This document shows positions 32,851-43,969 of a stretch of 64,000 nt of DNA, in pieces. The first letter of the stretch is position 1, and the number at the start of each line of letters is the position of its first letter. The position numbers and the translations under genes were made by a program. The notes under the pieces were generated by a model. It did no database searches and had not been told where the DNA came from. It was given only the letters and a program-made list of their open reading frames with translations. The stretch is from Tillandsia leiboldiana. Its lineage: Eukaryota; Streptophyta; Magnoliopsida; Poales; Bromeliaceae. The stretch is from NCBI GenBank assembly GCA_029204045.2, contig CM055072.1:8248854-8312853 (forward strand). The letters run 5' to 3'.

Positions 32851-35188
32851 GTATTACTTATGTGGTGTCCAATGTCAAGCTTGCTATCATGTATGTCCAA
32901 CTACCATTAATGTATCATCTTTGTGATATTCAATGTTAAGTTTGGTTAACTTAATCCTTTTCTCTTGAAGACTTTCTTTGAGTCTAAGCTTGAGCCACGC
33001 CTCATGGTCCCGTGGTGGCACCCCCCAAGGAGCTATGCCAAACCAACGGCATCCCAATCGGCACCCAATCCCGCACGGCGATCATAATGTCGCAAATGGC
33101 CAACTCCGGAGTGCCAGCTTGGAGGGAGCGACCCTACCAAGCATGTGCGAATGAGCACAAACGGCAAGCAAGCAAGTCTCGATCATCGTGTCTGAAACAC
33201 GGAATAGCAAGTCATCGTGTCTAAAACACGGAAAAGCATCATCGACCTTTAGGTCGGGGTATAGTATCTCAAGTGTCAATGTTTCATGTACAATATTAAC
33301 ATTAATTTTGCATAATGAAAGAGTAAAACATTTACAAGTTGTCCTCATGTCTCAAACATGGAATCTCACTATTTCATCTTGATTGTACAAGTTTAGAAGT
33401 TTTCTACTTACTTGTATCTCACAACACTAGATGGCACTAATGTCATAATGTCCATTTTCTTCATGACCATATGCATAACATATCTCAATAATTCTATAAC
33501 ATGTATAGTTATTCTCTATTCATATCCAAAAGCTTAAGTTCACGAAAATTCCTATTCAATCCCCCCTCAAAGTGCCCATGCACCTACAATGTTTACCTCT
33601 ACTACATAGAGTATGAAATTTTCTACACATGAACGGGTTCAAATGCATGATCATAAATCATGATAAATCAAACGATGCATGTTTAATATAGCAATGATGC
33701 CCTAAAAGTCTATAGAAGACATAGGGGGAGTTCACCCATTTCGGTGAGGTCAGACCCACCGGATAGTTGCCAAATCCTTGTGAAGGATCCCAACCAAGAA
33801 GCCCACACTTCCTCTTATGCCCTAAGAGAAGTTTCCAAAGGGTTAAAACATCACAAAACCCTAATCACAAAATCCCTTAAAATCATAAGGAAAAATAGGT
33901 GGAAAATACCTTAGGTTGAGAAATCTTGCTAAATCTTGAAATCCAAACAAGAAAAGCTTCAAAACCAACCTACAAGAGTGTTCTACACCCATCAATTCCA
34001 CCCCAAAAGCTATAAATCAAAAAGCCCCAAAATAAACCCTAGTTTTCCAAAACCTAGGTTTTCCTTCAAAAATCCCAAAATAAAGGAAAAAGAAGTGTTC
34101 CAAACCTCTTTTAGCTCAAATCCCACCTTGGAAAAGTAAAGGATAGGCACAATAGCTCCAAACTTCCTTCTTCTTCAAGTTCTAGCCTTCCTCCAAGCTC
34201 TTGTGGCAAGCTTCAATGGTGGAGAAGAGGAGGTTGAAGAAGAATCCAAATAGTGAGATGTGTTGGAGAAGGAAATCCAAGATTTCTCTCTCCCTCTCAC
34301 TCTCTCTAACACTTTCTCTTGCTCTCTCCAAATGAGAGGAAAAGAAGAGTGAAGGGGGTTAAAAACCCTAATGTAACAAAATCCTAAAAGACCCTTGCAA
34401 GAAATGTTATTACATTTCTTACTGTGCTGTCCAGACCAGCACGATCCGGACTGCCCCCAATCCGATCCGGATCCCGAACGTGGAATTTCCAGTTTCGCGC
34501 GGACGATCCGGATTGCCCCTATCCGATCCGGATCCCGAACGTGGAATTTCCAGTTTCGCGCGGACGATCCGGATCGCCCCTATCCGATCCGGATCCCGAA
34601 GCCAAAAACCCCAAAATTTCAAAATTTTCGAAAATTTCCGATTTGCGCCCAAACTCTCCGGGAACCTTCTAGGACCCTCCGGAAGCTTACAAAAACATTC
34701 TAAGGGTATCATTCAACCCTCCACACACTCAAACTTCGCAATTTGATAAAGTTCAGTTTACTACAGCGAGGCGCCAGCGCACTCTGCCCATGCGCGGGCG
34801 CGCGCCACGCGTGCGCGTGCATGCGCGGCGCACGGCTGCGCGGTGCACCGCGCGTGCACCGGCCGCCCGCGCCGCCTCCTGCACTGGGTGTACGCCCACC
34901 CCGTGCACCGCGCCGCCGCGAGCCCGGTCCACCATTCCAGCAACACCAAAAACCTTATTTTAAGCCCAAAAAGTCCAGAAAGAGTGTAATTCGCACCGTT
35001 TTTCGCGCTGAGTCTAATTTTAATATCCATTGTGCGCAAAAACACCTCTAAGCATCCGACGGGATCATCAGACTACTCTCGTGATCCATTTAACACACCG
35101 GGTCCATCACAAAGTCCAAATGGTGCACCAATACCACCGACACGCCACATAGGCCTCCAGAAGCTGCAGATGCAACAGTAGTCTAACA
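32851..35188 (-). repeat. M2: diverged minus-strand Tekay-type LTR, 3' end missing
   Basis: On the minus strand it begins TGTTAGACTACTG at 35188, next to the copia pol of C1. The first 200 bp resemble the G3 LTR start (shared GCAGCTTCTGGAGGCCTA-like and GGATATTAAAATTAGACTC-like stretches). A GC-rich core follows at 34950-34770, then the GATCCGGATC tandem repeat (34443-34620), a TTTTTAACCCCC TATA-like site near 34360, and the family GGTCGCTCC...GGCACTCCGGAGT motif near 33140-33105. It is cut at 32851 by S2. Bases 33200-34340 are AT-rich LTR sequence without a gene. Only the start and the conserved motif tie the segment together, so a compound origin is possible. Confidence 0.65.
34443..34620. 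repeat. Tandem repeat, about 61-bp unit, with GATCCGGATC palindromes
   Basis: Three units start at 34443, 34505 and 34566. Each carries GATCCGGA(C/T)T or GATCCGGATC, then CCGATCCGGATCCCGAA, then (first two units) CGTGGAATTTCCAGTTTCGC. It lies upstream of the M2 TATA-like site. The core GATCCGGATCCCGAAC is identical to repeats in the S1 LTR. Confidence 0.88.
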
Positions 35189-37026
35189 GTGGGAATTTGG
35201 GTCTTCACATTATTTATAGAGGACATGGAGGAAATATTCCTAGTGGGAGACAAGGATCATAGAGATGATCCTAAGACTTATAGCGAGGCGATGTCAGACA
35301 TCGACTCCGATAAATGGTTGGAAGCTATGAAGTCTGAAATAGACTCAATGTACTCCAATCATGTTTGGACTCTGGTTGATCCACCAGAGGGTATTGTACC
35401 CGTTGGATGCAAATGGATCTTCAAGAGAAAGATTGGTTCTGATGGAAAGGTAGAGACCTATAAAGCTAGGCTGGTAGCAAAAGGTTATAGTCAACGCGAA
35501 GGCATTGACTATCAGGATACCTTTTCACCTGTAGCCATGCTTAAATCCATCAGAACTCTGCTTGCTATTGCTGCACATTATGACTACGAGATCTGGTAAA
35601 TGGATGTAAAAACTGCTTTCCTGAATGGATATCTTGAAGAAGAAATCAATATGGAGCAGCCTTTGGGTTTCACTACCAAAGATAGAAGTCATAAAGTGTG
35701 CAAGCTTCAACGATCCATTTATGGGTTGAAGCAAGCTTCTCGGAGTTGGAACACTCGTTTCAATGATGCAGTCGAATCGTTCGATTTCATCAGAAATGAG
35801 GAAGAGCCGTGTGTGTATAAAAAGGTTATTGGGAGTGCTGTTACCTTCCTCGTATTGTACGTGGATGACATACTCCTAATTGGGAATGACATTCCTATGT
35901 TAACATCGGTGAAGTTATGGTTATCCAAAGAGTTTTCTATGAAAGACCTTGGAGAAGCATCTTATATCCTAGGGATAAAGGTCTATCGGGATAGACCTAA
36001 GAAGTTGCTTGGTTTATCGCAAGCTATGTACATAGATGAAGTGTTGAAAAGGTTCAGCATGGAGAATTCCAAAAGGGGTATGGTACCTCTAAGACATGGA
36101 ATTCGCCTCTCTAAGACTATGTCTCCTAAGACACCTGAAGAGAGAAGTCGCATGAGCAGGATCCCTTATGCTTCCGCGATAGGGAGTTTAATGTATGCGA
36201 TGCTATGTACTCGACCTGATATTGTGATACCCCCGGAATGTGTATTAGTCCTATATATAAATGATATAATAGGACTAAATCTCTTAACCCGGCTATAGCT
36301 TTTTGGATGGTAGCAAAATCCAAGAGGAACATGAGAGTTAAGCGTGCTAGAGCTAGAGTAGTTCTAGGATGGGTGACCCCCTGGGAAGTGGGGCGTCACA
36401 GATATAGCACAGGCGGTGAGCGTCACTAGTCGATATCAGTCGAACCCAGGCGAAGAGTATTGGGTAGCGGTAAAGAATATCCTTAAGTACTTGAGAAGAA
36501 CAAAGGATATGTTCTTGGTTCTTGGAGGTGGAGAACTCAAAGTTAATGGCTATACAGATTCAGACTTTATGTCTGATATAGACGATAGAAAGTCTACGTC
36601 TGGGTATCTATTTATTTGCAATGGTGGATCAATAGTTTGGAAGAGTTCTAAACAAGAGACGATTGCTGATTCTACTATGGAGGCGGAGTACATCGCTGCT
36701 TCTGAAGTTGCCAAGGAAGCTGTTTGGATCAAGAAATTTATCACTGAGCTTGGCGTGGTTCCCTCTAGTAGGGATCCCCTGCCATTATATTGTGATAATA
36801 ATGGCGCCGTAGCATTAGCTAAGGAGCTGAGATCTCATCAGAAATCCAAACATATCGAGCGACGGTATCACAAGATCAGAGAGTACATCAAAGATAAACA
36901 TATTGAAGTGCAGAAGGTTGCCTCCGCAGATAACGTGGCGTACCCGCTAACTAAGGCTTTGACTCAGCAGAAACTAGAGACTCATCTTGAGAAGATGGGC
37001 ATTAGATACATGACTGATTGGCTTTA
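35189..37026 (+). pseudogene. pol: C1 pol: C-terminal RT and RNase H of a Ty1/copia element
   Basis: The 5' end is lost at the M2 LTR. The readable protein starts at the beginning of RT (KWLEAMKSEIDSMYSN, GCKWIFKRKIGSDGK), then MDVKTAFLNGYLEEE, the catalytic YVDD (in LYVDDILLIGN), SKEFSMKDLGEASYILGIKV, and RNase H (YTDSDF, DRKSTSGYLF, DSTMEAEYIAASEV, LYCDNNGAVALAKE). It ends MGIRYMTDWL with a natural TAG at 37024. Breaks: TAA at 35597 (Gln expected before MDVK) and a 178-bp Cassandra-like solo LTR inserted after CTRPDI. The insert plus its 5-bp duplication is 183 bp, so the downstream frame is unchanged. It is a copia element of non-Sirevirus type; I do not assign a clade. Confidence 0.92.
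36223..36400 (+). mobile_element. Cassandra-like solo LTR in C1 RNase H
   Basis: 178 bp from TGTGATACCCCCGG to GGGCGTCACA, matching the 177-bp LTRs at 48136-48312, and including the 5S-derived AGTTAAGCGTGCT and AGGATGGGTGACC boxes. Target duplication GATAT at 36218-36222 and 36401-36405. With no internal region left, it is the product of LTR-LTR recombination. Confidence 0.93.
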
Positions 37027-37041
37027 GTGCAAGTGGGAGAT

Positions 37042-38873
37042 TGTTAGTTGTATGCCCCAAAAGCCTATCAGGCTGACGCATTTTTTTTATATGGGACATA
37101 TTTGTACTTGATATTTATTATTATTTGGGCATTTTATGCCATTCATGTTTAATGTGTCCATGAATCGTCCTTTGAATTAATGAGATGATAATGCATATTC
37201 TTAACAGTTAAGAATTTGAGATACATATTATTGGTGATTAAGTCATAAATGCTCTCAATCGGAGGATCATCATGGGGACGATGATTGATCCGGTAAGATT
37301 GATGTATGTGCCGCACACTTTTAGGATGACGAGTCTCAAGTCATCAGTGTGGGGACACTGGAGCGAACGTGCAGGTGGTTGTTAGAGAACAAGGACACTG
37401 AGCGTGACCAATTACGAATAGTTACATGGATATCTACTCATTCGTCAGTAACTAATTCGATGTTGCAGCGGTACAACTGATCCTTAGACCTGCGACACCA
37501 CGGCCATTCAATATGAGGCTACTGTAGCTTGACTATGCAATAAACTCTGATCCTAGTCACGGGTCTTAGTAGTATATGTTGGCTGCAGTCGGTTCATATT
37601 AGGAATGGGTGTTTGTTTACAGGGGATCTATCGCTCTCGGTAGAGAGATAATTAGTCCTATGCTATTTGTAAGGCAAAGCTCAGAAATCCTCGGCCGGGG
37701 TAATATTGTTCATGGAAAGTTGTTTCCAAGAGTAACCATATGAGCTTCTGTCCTATCAAATTTGTCAAATAACGGGTGATGGGGTTTGACGAGTATTCCA
37801 TGACCTCCACTCAGTTGGGACTATGCGATAGAAGGATTGTATTGTACGGTAACTGCACCTAGAGGTTCAGTCCAATATTCACTTCTGACTGGATTGCCAC
37901 TATATGCTGCTAGGCGTCACTGGTGGATTGTGGGAACCAATAAGAATAATTATAGACGAAAAATTATTATACGAGGGAAGAATCAAATGTGTTTGATCCA
38001 TCAAAAAGAGTTTCGATGATGATGCCGATGGGGATCGCATCATATCTCACTACCAGACAGAATTGAACCTATTAGGTCACACACATAAGGAATCGCGCAT
38101 GATCGATATTATGGAAGTTTATAGAATGGATTAATTATAATCACAATACTAAAGTTTACTAATTTATTAGTAAAAGGACTAATTTGCAATTATTGTAAAT
38201 TAGAGGTATTTAAGTGCAAAAGTTGCATGGTGTATTTGCTAATCGTTAGTAAATATTTTGAGGACTTATGTGTAAATGTTACACAAGAACCGAATTAGGA
38301 TTCGGATTCGATTCATATTGAAACTAACTCAAGGATAATGGATAATCCAATCGGATTAGGATTCGATTAGGATTAGAATTAGGATTAGGGTTTTCTCATT
38401 ATAAATATATGTCATATGTGACATATTTTAAGACAGAAAAAAGGAATAAGAAAACCTTAGCCGCCTATCCTCTCCCTCTTCCTAAAGTCCTCCATAATTA
38501 ATCGTTCTCGATCTTCGGAAGATTGCTAGCACAATTAGAAGATTGATTCATCCTCCTTACATCGACGCGAGAGTTAATTCGTGATAGGATCGCGAATCAA
38601 GGCGATCGATTATTTCGATCAAGGGCGTGATTCCGTGTGGACACAAGTAGAGGCCGGGTGAGTGCGCGGCTATCAAGGACGAACAATTTTTACCAACGAT
38701 CGTCGGCATCGCGGTGATCTCGACCCGCGCAAGGTAAAAATTAAATCCTAATTGATAAGATCAATTAGATTACCTTTTTACGGTCTAAAACAAAACATGA
38801 GGTGATCTTGGTTTAAGAAAATTTTTAATTGCGTCTCTTTCTTCCGTTGCGCATATCCGTTTATTTTCTAACA
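37042..38873 (+). repeat. C1 3' LTR (copia)
   Basis: TGTTAGTTGTATGCC starts right after the polypurine AAGTGGGAGAT (37031-37041), 15 bp past the pol stop. The LTR ends TTATTTTCTAACA (1832 bp). A TATA-like ATTATAAATATATG lies near 38398. The flank ATGGCGTCTCG belongs to the M1 LTR (compare 52772), so C1 inserted there. The other target duplication is lost with its 5' end. Confidence 0.88.
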
Positions 38874-38968
38874 ATGGCGTCTCGTTCTCCGGTCTCCGGC
38901 ACGTCAATCGGGGCGATCGGGACCCTCCGCTTTCTCCTTCTTTCCTTCTTTTCTCCTCCGGTTAGGGT
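38874..38968 (-). repeat. M1 3' LTR, distal piece between C1 and S1
   Basis: 95 bp matching the M1 5' LTR at about 52772-52866 (GTCTCCGGCACGTCAATCGG, then CCTCCGGTTAGGGT). It continues at 45365 after the S1 insertion. The rest of this LTR, left of C1, is not present in the window. Confidence 0.9.
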
Positions 38969-40363
38969 TGTTACGGCATTTTGGTGTTGGCATATTTCGT
39001 GAGTCAAGTCAGTGAGTTGAGTCGGAGTCTTAAAGGGATCAAATTGTCAATCAGCAATCAAAGACTTAGAAAAGATTCAACAAGAGCTCAAGTTGGCACT
39101 CAGTGTCTTGAGTCTTGAAAATTGAAGTTGAAGAATTGTGGATCAGTTACATCAATCTCAAGAAGAAAGTATTCAAGAGGATCAGGTATGTTTAACTAAA
39201 TAATTGTGGTGATCCGAATACTTTCTTATAGTGTAGAAACACTTGGAAGAATTTTTAATTGCATAAAAATCAAAAACTGGACATGGGGCATGTTCAGGAT
39301 CCGGATCAGATGATCCAATCCGGATCCCGAAGGGTATTAGTTCATGTGCAAATCCAATCCGGATCCAAGCCTATTCTGATCCGGATCCCGAACATTGGAT
39401 GTTGCTGAAATTCATGAACGATCCGGATCGGGAAGTTGCAATCCGGATCCCGAACCCTTGTTTTTCTGGAATCGTCAATCTCATTACGACGATCCGGATC
39501 GCAATAAATCCGATCCGGATCGCCGTCCTGAAAATTTCCAGATAAGGTATGTTTTTGATTCTTATCTCTTTCCAAAGGTTTCTAAACTATAAATAGACGT
39601 TTAGGGTTTCTCAAAAACGTGGGTTCTCTACCGATTAATTTATAAAACACTTGAGAGCAACCCTAGAGGCTAGGTTTTCATTGTTCTTCTTAATAGCCTC
39701 TTTTAGGTCAATTCGACGGTTCTTCCAAGATCTGTTTTTTGTCGAATTGATCTAATCTTTGCTTAGAGATTTTTCCCATGGATCTTCATTGATAATCTAA
39801 GCGAAGGATCACCATCGAAGTCAATATTCTTATCGACTGAGTTTGCGTCGTGGATTCGACGTGGCATCGTGGATTCGGTGTGCTAAAGGCGTTTCGTGGA
39901 TTCGAAACGTGTGCTCGTGGATTCGAGTGGCGTTCGTGGATTCGAACGTGTGCAGTGGACGTGCAAAATCGATGGAGCGCGAGGTCCAAGAAATTGAAGG
40001 AGGGGTTAAATCCGTGGAGACGGTAATCACCTTGTTATTCTTCTTTTCTTAGGGATTGTTATTGCGTGGATATCCAACCGGTCAGCGCAAGGTCCGAAGA
40101 AGCTGAAGGAGGGGTTGAGTCCGTGGAGTTGCTAATCACCTTGTTATTCTTCTATTCTTAGTGGATTGTTATTGCGTGTTGGTCCCGTGGTTTTTCTCCT
40201 AGATTGGAGTTTCCACGTATATCTCGGTGTGCTGTTTTTATTTTCCGCATTGGTTTTTATTTTGCACTGAGTTTTGGTTTTATAAGTATTACACCTATTC
40301 ACCCCCCCTCTAGTTGTTTGATAGTACCTATTTAGATCCTTGTGGATCCTATAAAAACCTACA
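38969..40363 (+). repeat. S1 5' LTR
   Basis: TGTTACGGCATTTTGG to AAAAACCTACA. Eight ATCCGGATC palindromes lie at 39299-39523, followed by a TATA box CTATAAATAG at 39587-39596. Downstream, five CGTGGATTCGA-like words (39852-39950) and a duplicated GAAGGAGGGGTTRARTCCGTGGAG segment with its TAATCACCTTG tail (39995-40165) form short direct repeats in R/U5. Confidence 0.93.
39299..39523. repeat. Array of eight ATCCGGATC palindromes upstream of the S1 TATA box
   Basis: Occurrences begin at about 39299, 39325, 39358, 39379, 39420, 39441, 39491 and 39512; several extend to GATCCGGATCCCGAA or CGATCCGGATCG. The same array is in the 3' LTR (44300-44524) and S2. Repeated palindromes upstream of the TATA box are a described feature of Sirevirus LTRs. 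Protein binding is inferred. Confidence 0.88.
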
Positions 40364-40365
40364 AT

Positions 40366-40376
40366 TGGTATCAGAG
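40366..40376 (+). other. S1 primer-binding site
   Basis: TGGTATCAGAG follows the 5' LTR after AT, matching initiator tRNA-Met. Confidence 0.92.
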
Positions 40377-40397
40377 AGGGTTTTAGGTTTATCTATC

Positions 40398-42359
40398 ATG
40401 TCGGATGAAAGTGGTAATATTTATAGACCTCCTCTTTTTGATGGGACTAATTATGCTTATTGGAAAGTGCGGATGAGAGCGTTTCTCATCTCAATTGATG
40501 AGCGGGTATGGCAAACCGTGGAATACGGTTGGGTGCCTCCTGTTGAGGAAGTAGGAAATTCTACTACCCCAAAACCTCGCTCTAGATGGTCCAAAGAGGA
40601 AATTGAAAGATCTTCTTACAATGGGAAAGGTATGAACGCTTTATATAATTCTCTTTCCCCGACTGAGTTCACAATAATTTCCGCGTGTGAAACCGCGAAG
40701 GAAATTTAGGATATTCTCAAAATTACACGTGAGGGTACTAATCTTGTAAAAATTCAAAAGCTCCAGATGTTTACAAGTCAATTTGACTCTATTCATATGG
40801 AAGAGCATGAATTATTTACAGATTATTACACTAGACTTCAAGATGTAATTAATACATGTGCTAATTTAGGAGAAAAGATCCCGGAGTCGAAAACTGTAAG
40901 AAAGATACTTCGGACTCTTCCGGAACGGTTTAGGGCAAAAGTTACCGCCATTGAAACCGTTAGTCATCCGGATGAGATGAGTGTAGAGGAATTAGTAGGT
41001 GCTTTGCAAACTTATGAAATGACTTTTCCTACTAATCAAGTTTCTTCCAAGTCTTCTTCTAAGCTTACAGGTATTGCATTCAAATCAACAAAGGAAGAAG
41101 ATAGCGAATCGAGTTCCGACGATGAAATCTCTTTTGCCGATTTTGAAGAACAATTGGCGCGGATCACAAAGAAATTTCGTCGGAAATTTTGGAAGAATCG
41201 AACCGATGGATCTTCATCCACGAAACCATCTAAAGGATCATCGGGTTCTAAATCCTCTAATCTCAAAGGCGTTGCAAAACCTTCTAAAGAAAAAGAAAAA
41301 GATAATTTCGAAGGGGAAATCCAATGCTATCGATGCAAAGGCTACGGCCATTTTTCAACGGATTGTCCTTCTCCGAAATCATATAAAAAGAAGGCTTTGC
41401 AAGCGAAAACTTGGGACGATTCTACTTCTAATGAATCGACCTCAAGTAAAGAGGAAAAAGCCGTTGCCTTACACGCCTCTCAAATTCCCTCCTCTAATGT
41501 TTGTTTATCATCTTTAATCACTGACTCTATTCCTTTGATTTTGCATGAAACATCAACATCCAACGGAGAGTCATCAAGTGAGGGGGAGTCGGACGAAGAA
41601 GAACTCGTTGAGGCATATCAACAACTTCTTGCGGAATCTAAGAAGATGGCCAAGCATATCAAGAAGTTGAGGAAGCAATGACTTGAGAATCAAGATGAGA
41701 ATCATGCTTTAAAGATAAAACTTCATGATCTCGAGGAGGAACAAGGACGTTTATTGAATAACAATAAAATCCTCCAAGAAAAGCTAAACCAATCGGAGAC
41801 AAACGCTAAATCATATATGGACAAGATTGGTTTTCTAGAAAAACAGTTTGAGGAGATTCATGTCACCAACCAAGTTTTGACCAAGCAAGTTCATGAACTC
41901 AAATTCGACATACAAAGGCTTTCAACCGGTTCCAAGAAACTAGATTGTATGTCCGGATCAGGTCAAACAAGCAAGGTTGGTTTGGGATTTAAAAAGGATC
42001 AAACTGTGCATGCTTCAAGTTCCACATTCAAATTGAAAGAAAGAACGTGTCACCTTTGTGGACTTGAAGGACATTTGGTGAAGACGTGCCCGAAAAAGAG
42101 AAAGAAGAATTCTTCGGCAACTTCATCTACGGGGCGAACTCAACGGAATCAAAAGACACATCAAGTCAAAGGAGTTCACTCAACCCACCAAAGGTCCGAG
42201 CCACATCATCAATCATACAAGTGGATCATTACGAGGCAAAGACCTAAGGTAGACCAACAGTCAAAGCGGACAACCCCAGGCCACAACGAATCAAGACAAC
42301 CCAAAATCCAGCGATTTTGGATTCGGAAAGGTGATATCTTTCCTTGTCTTAAGTTCTAA
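40398..42359 (+). pseudogene. gag: S1 gag, large copia gag with two zinc knuckles and two nonsense codons
   Basis: The ATG at 40398 (MSDESGNIYRPPLFDGTNY) is 22 bp after the PBS and matches copia gag N-termini (FDGTNYAYWKVRMRAFL). A single frame of 653 codons runs to a TAA at 42357, with no frameshift. Contents: gag core (UBN2-type, codons 15-240), Ser/Glu/Lys-rich linker, CCHC knuckle CYRCKGYGHFSTDC at codon 310, acidic Ser/Glu segment, coiled coil (about 420-515), second CCHC knuckle CHLCGLEGHLVKTC at codon 551 and a basic tail. TAG at codon 104 replaces a Trp and TGA at codon 428 replaces what looks like an Arg codon; both fit C-to-T changes. A long two-knuckle gag is typical of Sireviruses. 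It is not followed by pol. Confidence 0.9.
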
Positions 42360-43969
42360 ATAGCTTATGACTATATGTAATGCCTTGATTGGTTTTCCTT
42401 TCATATCTTTCTGAATCTCTGCATTACATGTTTTCAATGCTCTTTGTTTTAATGTTTTGTTTTTTTTTTTAAAAAAAAAAAAGGGTTTTTAATGAACAAG
42501 TGCATTGAATAAAAAAAAAAAGGGGGCTTTTCGTTTATTCACTCCAAATTAACTTTATATGGATTATCAACTTTACTCCACAATCATAATCTTGAAAATA
42601 CTTCATTATAGGAGTTTTTGATATTATAAGCATCAAATTTTAGAAATCATGTGTGATCTTTAGATGCTTAATCTATCTCGGTTGTGTGAATTCATTGTGA
42701 TAAACGTGAGACAACCGATAGACTAAAATTTGGGATTTAATTCTTTCACGTAAGAGATTGCTTTCTTACAAGGGTATTGAAATGATTTGCAAAAAGATGT
42801 GGAAAGAGATACATCCGAAAGGAGTGTGAAAACTACCACCACATGTTGGAAAGAGCTGCCACCCCGGTCGTCCGGTCTGTGTGTGAAGCTACCACATGTT
42901 ATGGATGCTTGAAAATTATTTATGAAATTTTGTTTAGTTGAAGCATTCGGAGATTTAAATTTAAAGCTCTTATTTTGAACAATCTCCTGGTTGGTATAAG
43001 GTGGGATAGTTGAAAGATGCTCAAAGAGCCACCCTTAGGTATTTTAGTGCTTATCTCAAATTTGAAAGGGTAAAATTCAAAATTGATGTCATTTGGAAAT
43101 CTCTGTAAGTCATCTTTGTAAATCCGTTACATCTTGATAGACTTTGGATCTCAAGATTATTTTTGATGACTTGTGTTTGATGAATATAACATGAAAAACG
43201 GTTTATAATGTTTTACCTTTATTTTTCATGATTTTGGAGTAAATCTTTTTAATTTTGTGAAATTAATTGGATTGAATGGCATCTGTGTGAATTCATTGTT
43301 TAAAGCACTTAAATTGTTTTCTTTATGGAATACAAATCGGTAATTCAAATATTCCAAAATCTGGATTTGTTTCAAGAAATTATTTGATTTCTGGTACCGG
43401 TACGCAATCTGCATTTTTGTTATATACCGGAACTGAGCTTTTATCTCTCTTTCTCTATGAATTAATGCTGTTAGTGATTTCCTTTTGTCTAGTATGTTCA
43501 CTGTTTGACAATTTGTGACAAAAAGGGGGAGAACAGAAAATAATGATCGTATCACAAAGGGGGAGAACATAAATGCTCAAGACAGGGGGAGAACATGGAG
43601 AACATGGAGAACATGTTAGAGATGCTCATGATAGGGGGAGATAAAGAGATGATTGAAAGAGCCGAAAAACAAAAGAACCAAAAGGACGAATCAAACGTAG
43701 GATTTTAATTTCTAACGACTAACGTTTGATTTTGTTTGGAGTTTTGTTTTGCAGGAATTACATCACTTTAAAACTCCAAGTCCTAAGTCATAGAGTATGT
43801 TCTAGGACTGTTTGGTTCAAATGTAATTTTGTATTTATTGGATCTTTCACGCAAAGAAAATCAATGTTTTGGTGATAACATTGAATTTTGACTTTTTGGT
43901 TTAAGATGAGTGACTTGAGCGCTTTTATGTATTTTTGGGTTTTGTCACGAAATTGCTAAAGGGGGAGAT
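42360..43969 (+). other. S1 3' non-coding region with repeated polypurine-like tracts
   Basis: AT-rich, no open frame of note. AAAGGGGGAGAAC-like runs occur at about 43523, 43556, 43581 and 43632, and the functional tract AAAGGGGGAGAT lies directly before the 3' LTR (43958-43969). Multiple polypurine-like runs before the 3' LTR are known in Sireviruses. Homopolymer A/T runs at 42450-42525 could be error-prone. Confidence 0.8.

Noticed and set aside
33012..34139. Small open frames in the AT-rich M2 region as possible host genes
   Set aside because: Short, no recognisable domain, and embedded in LTR-like sequence carrying the family palindrome.
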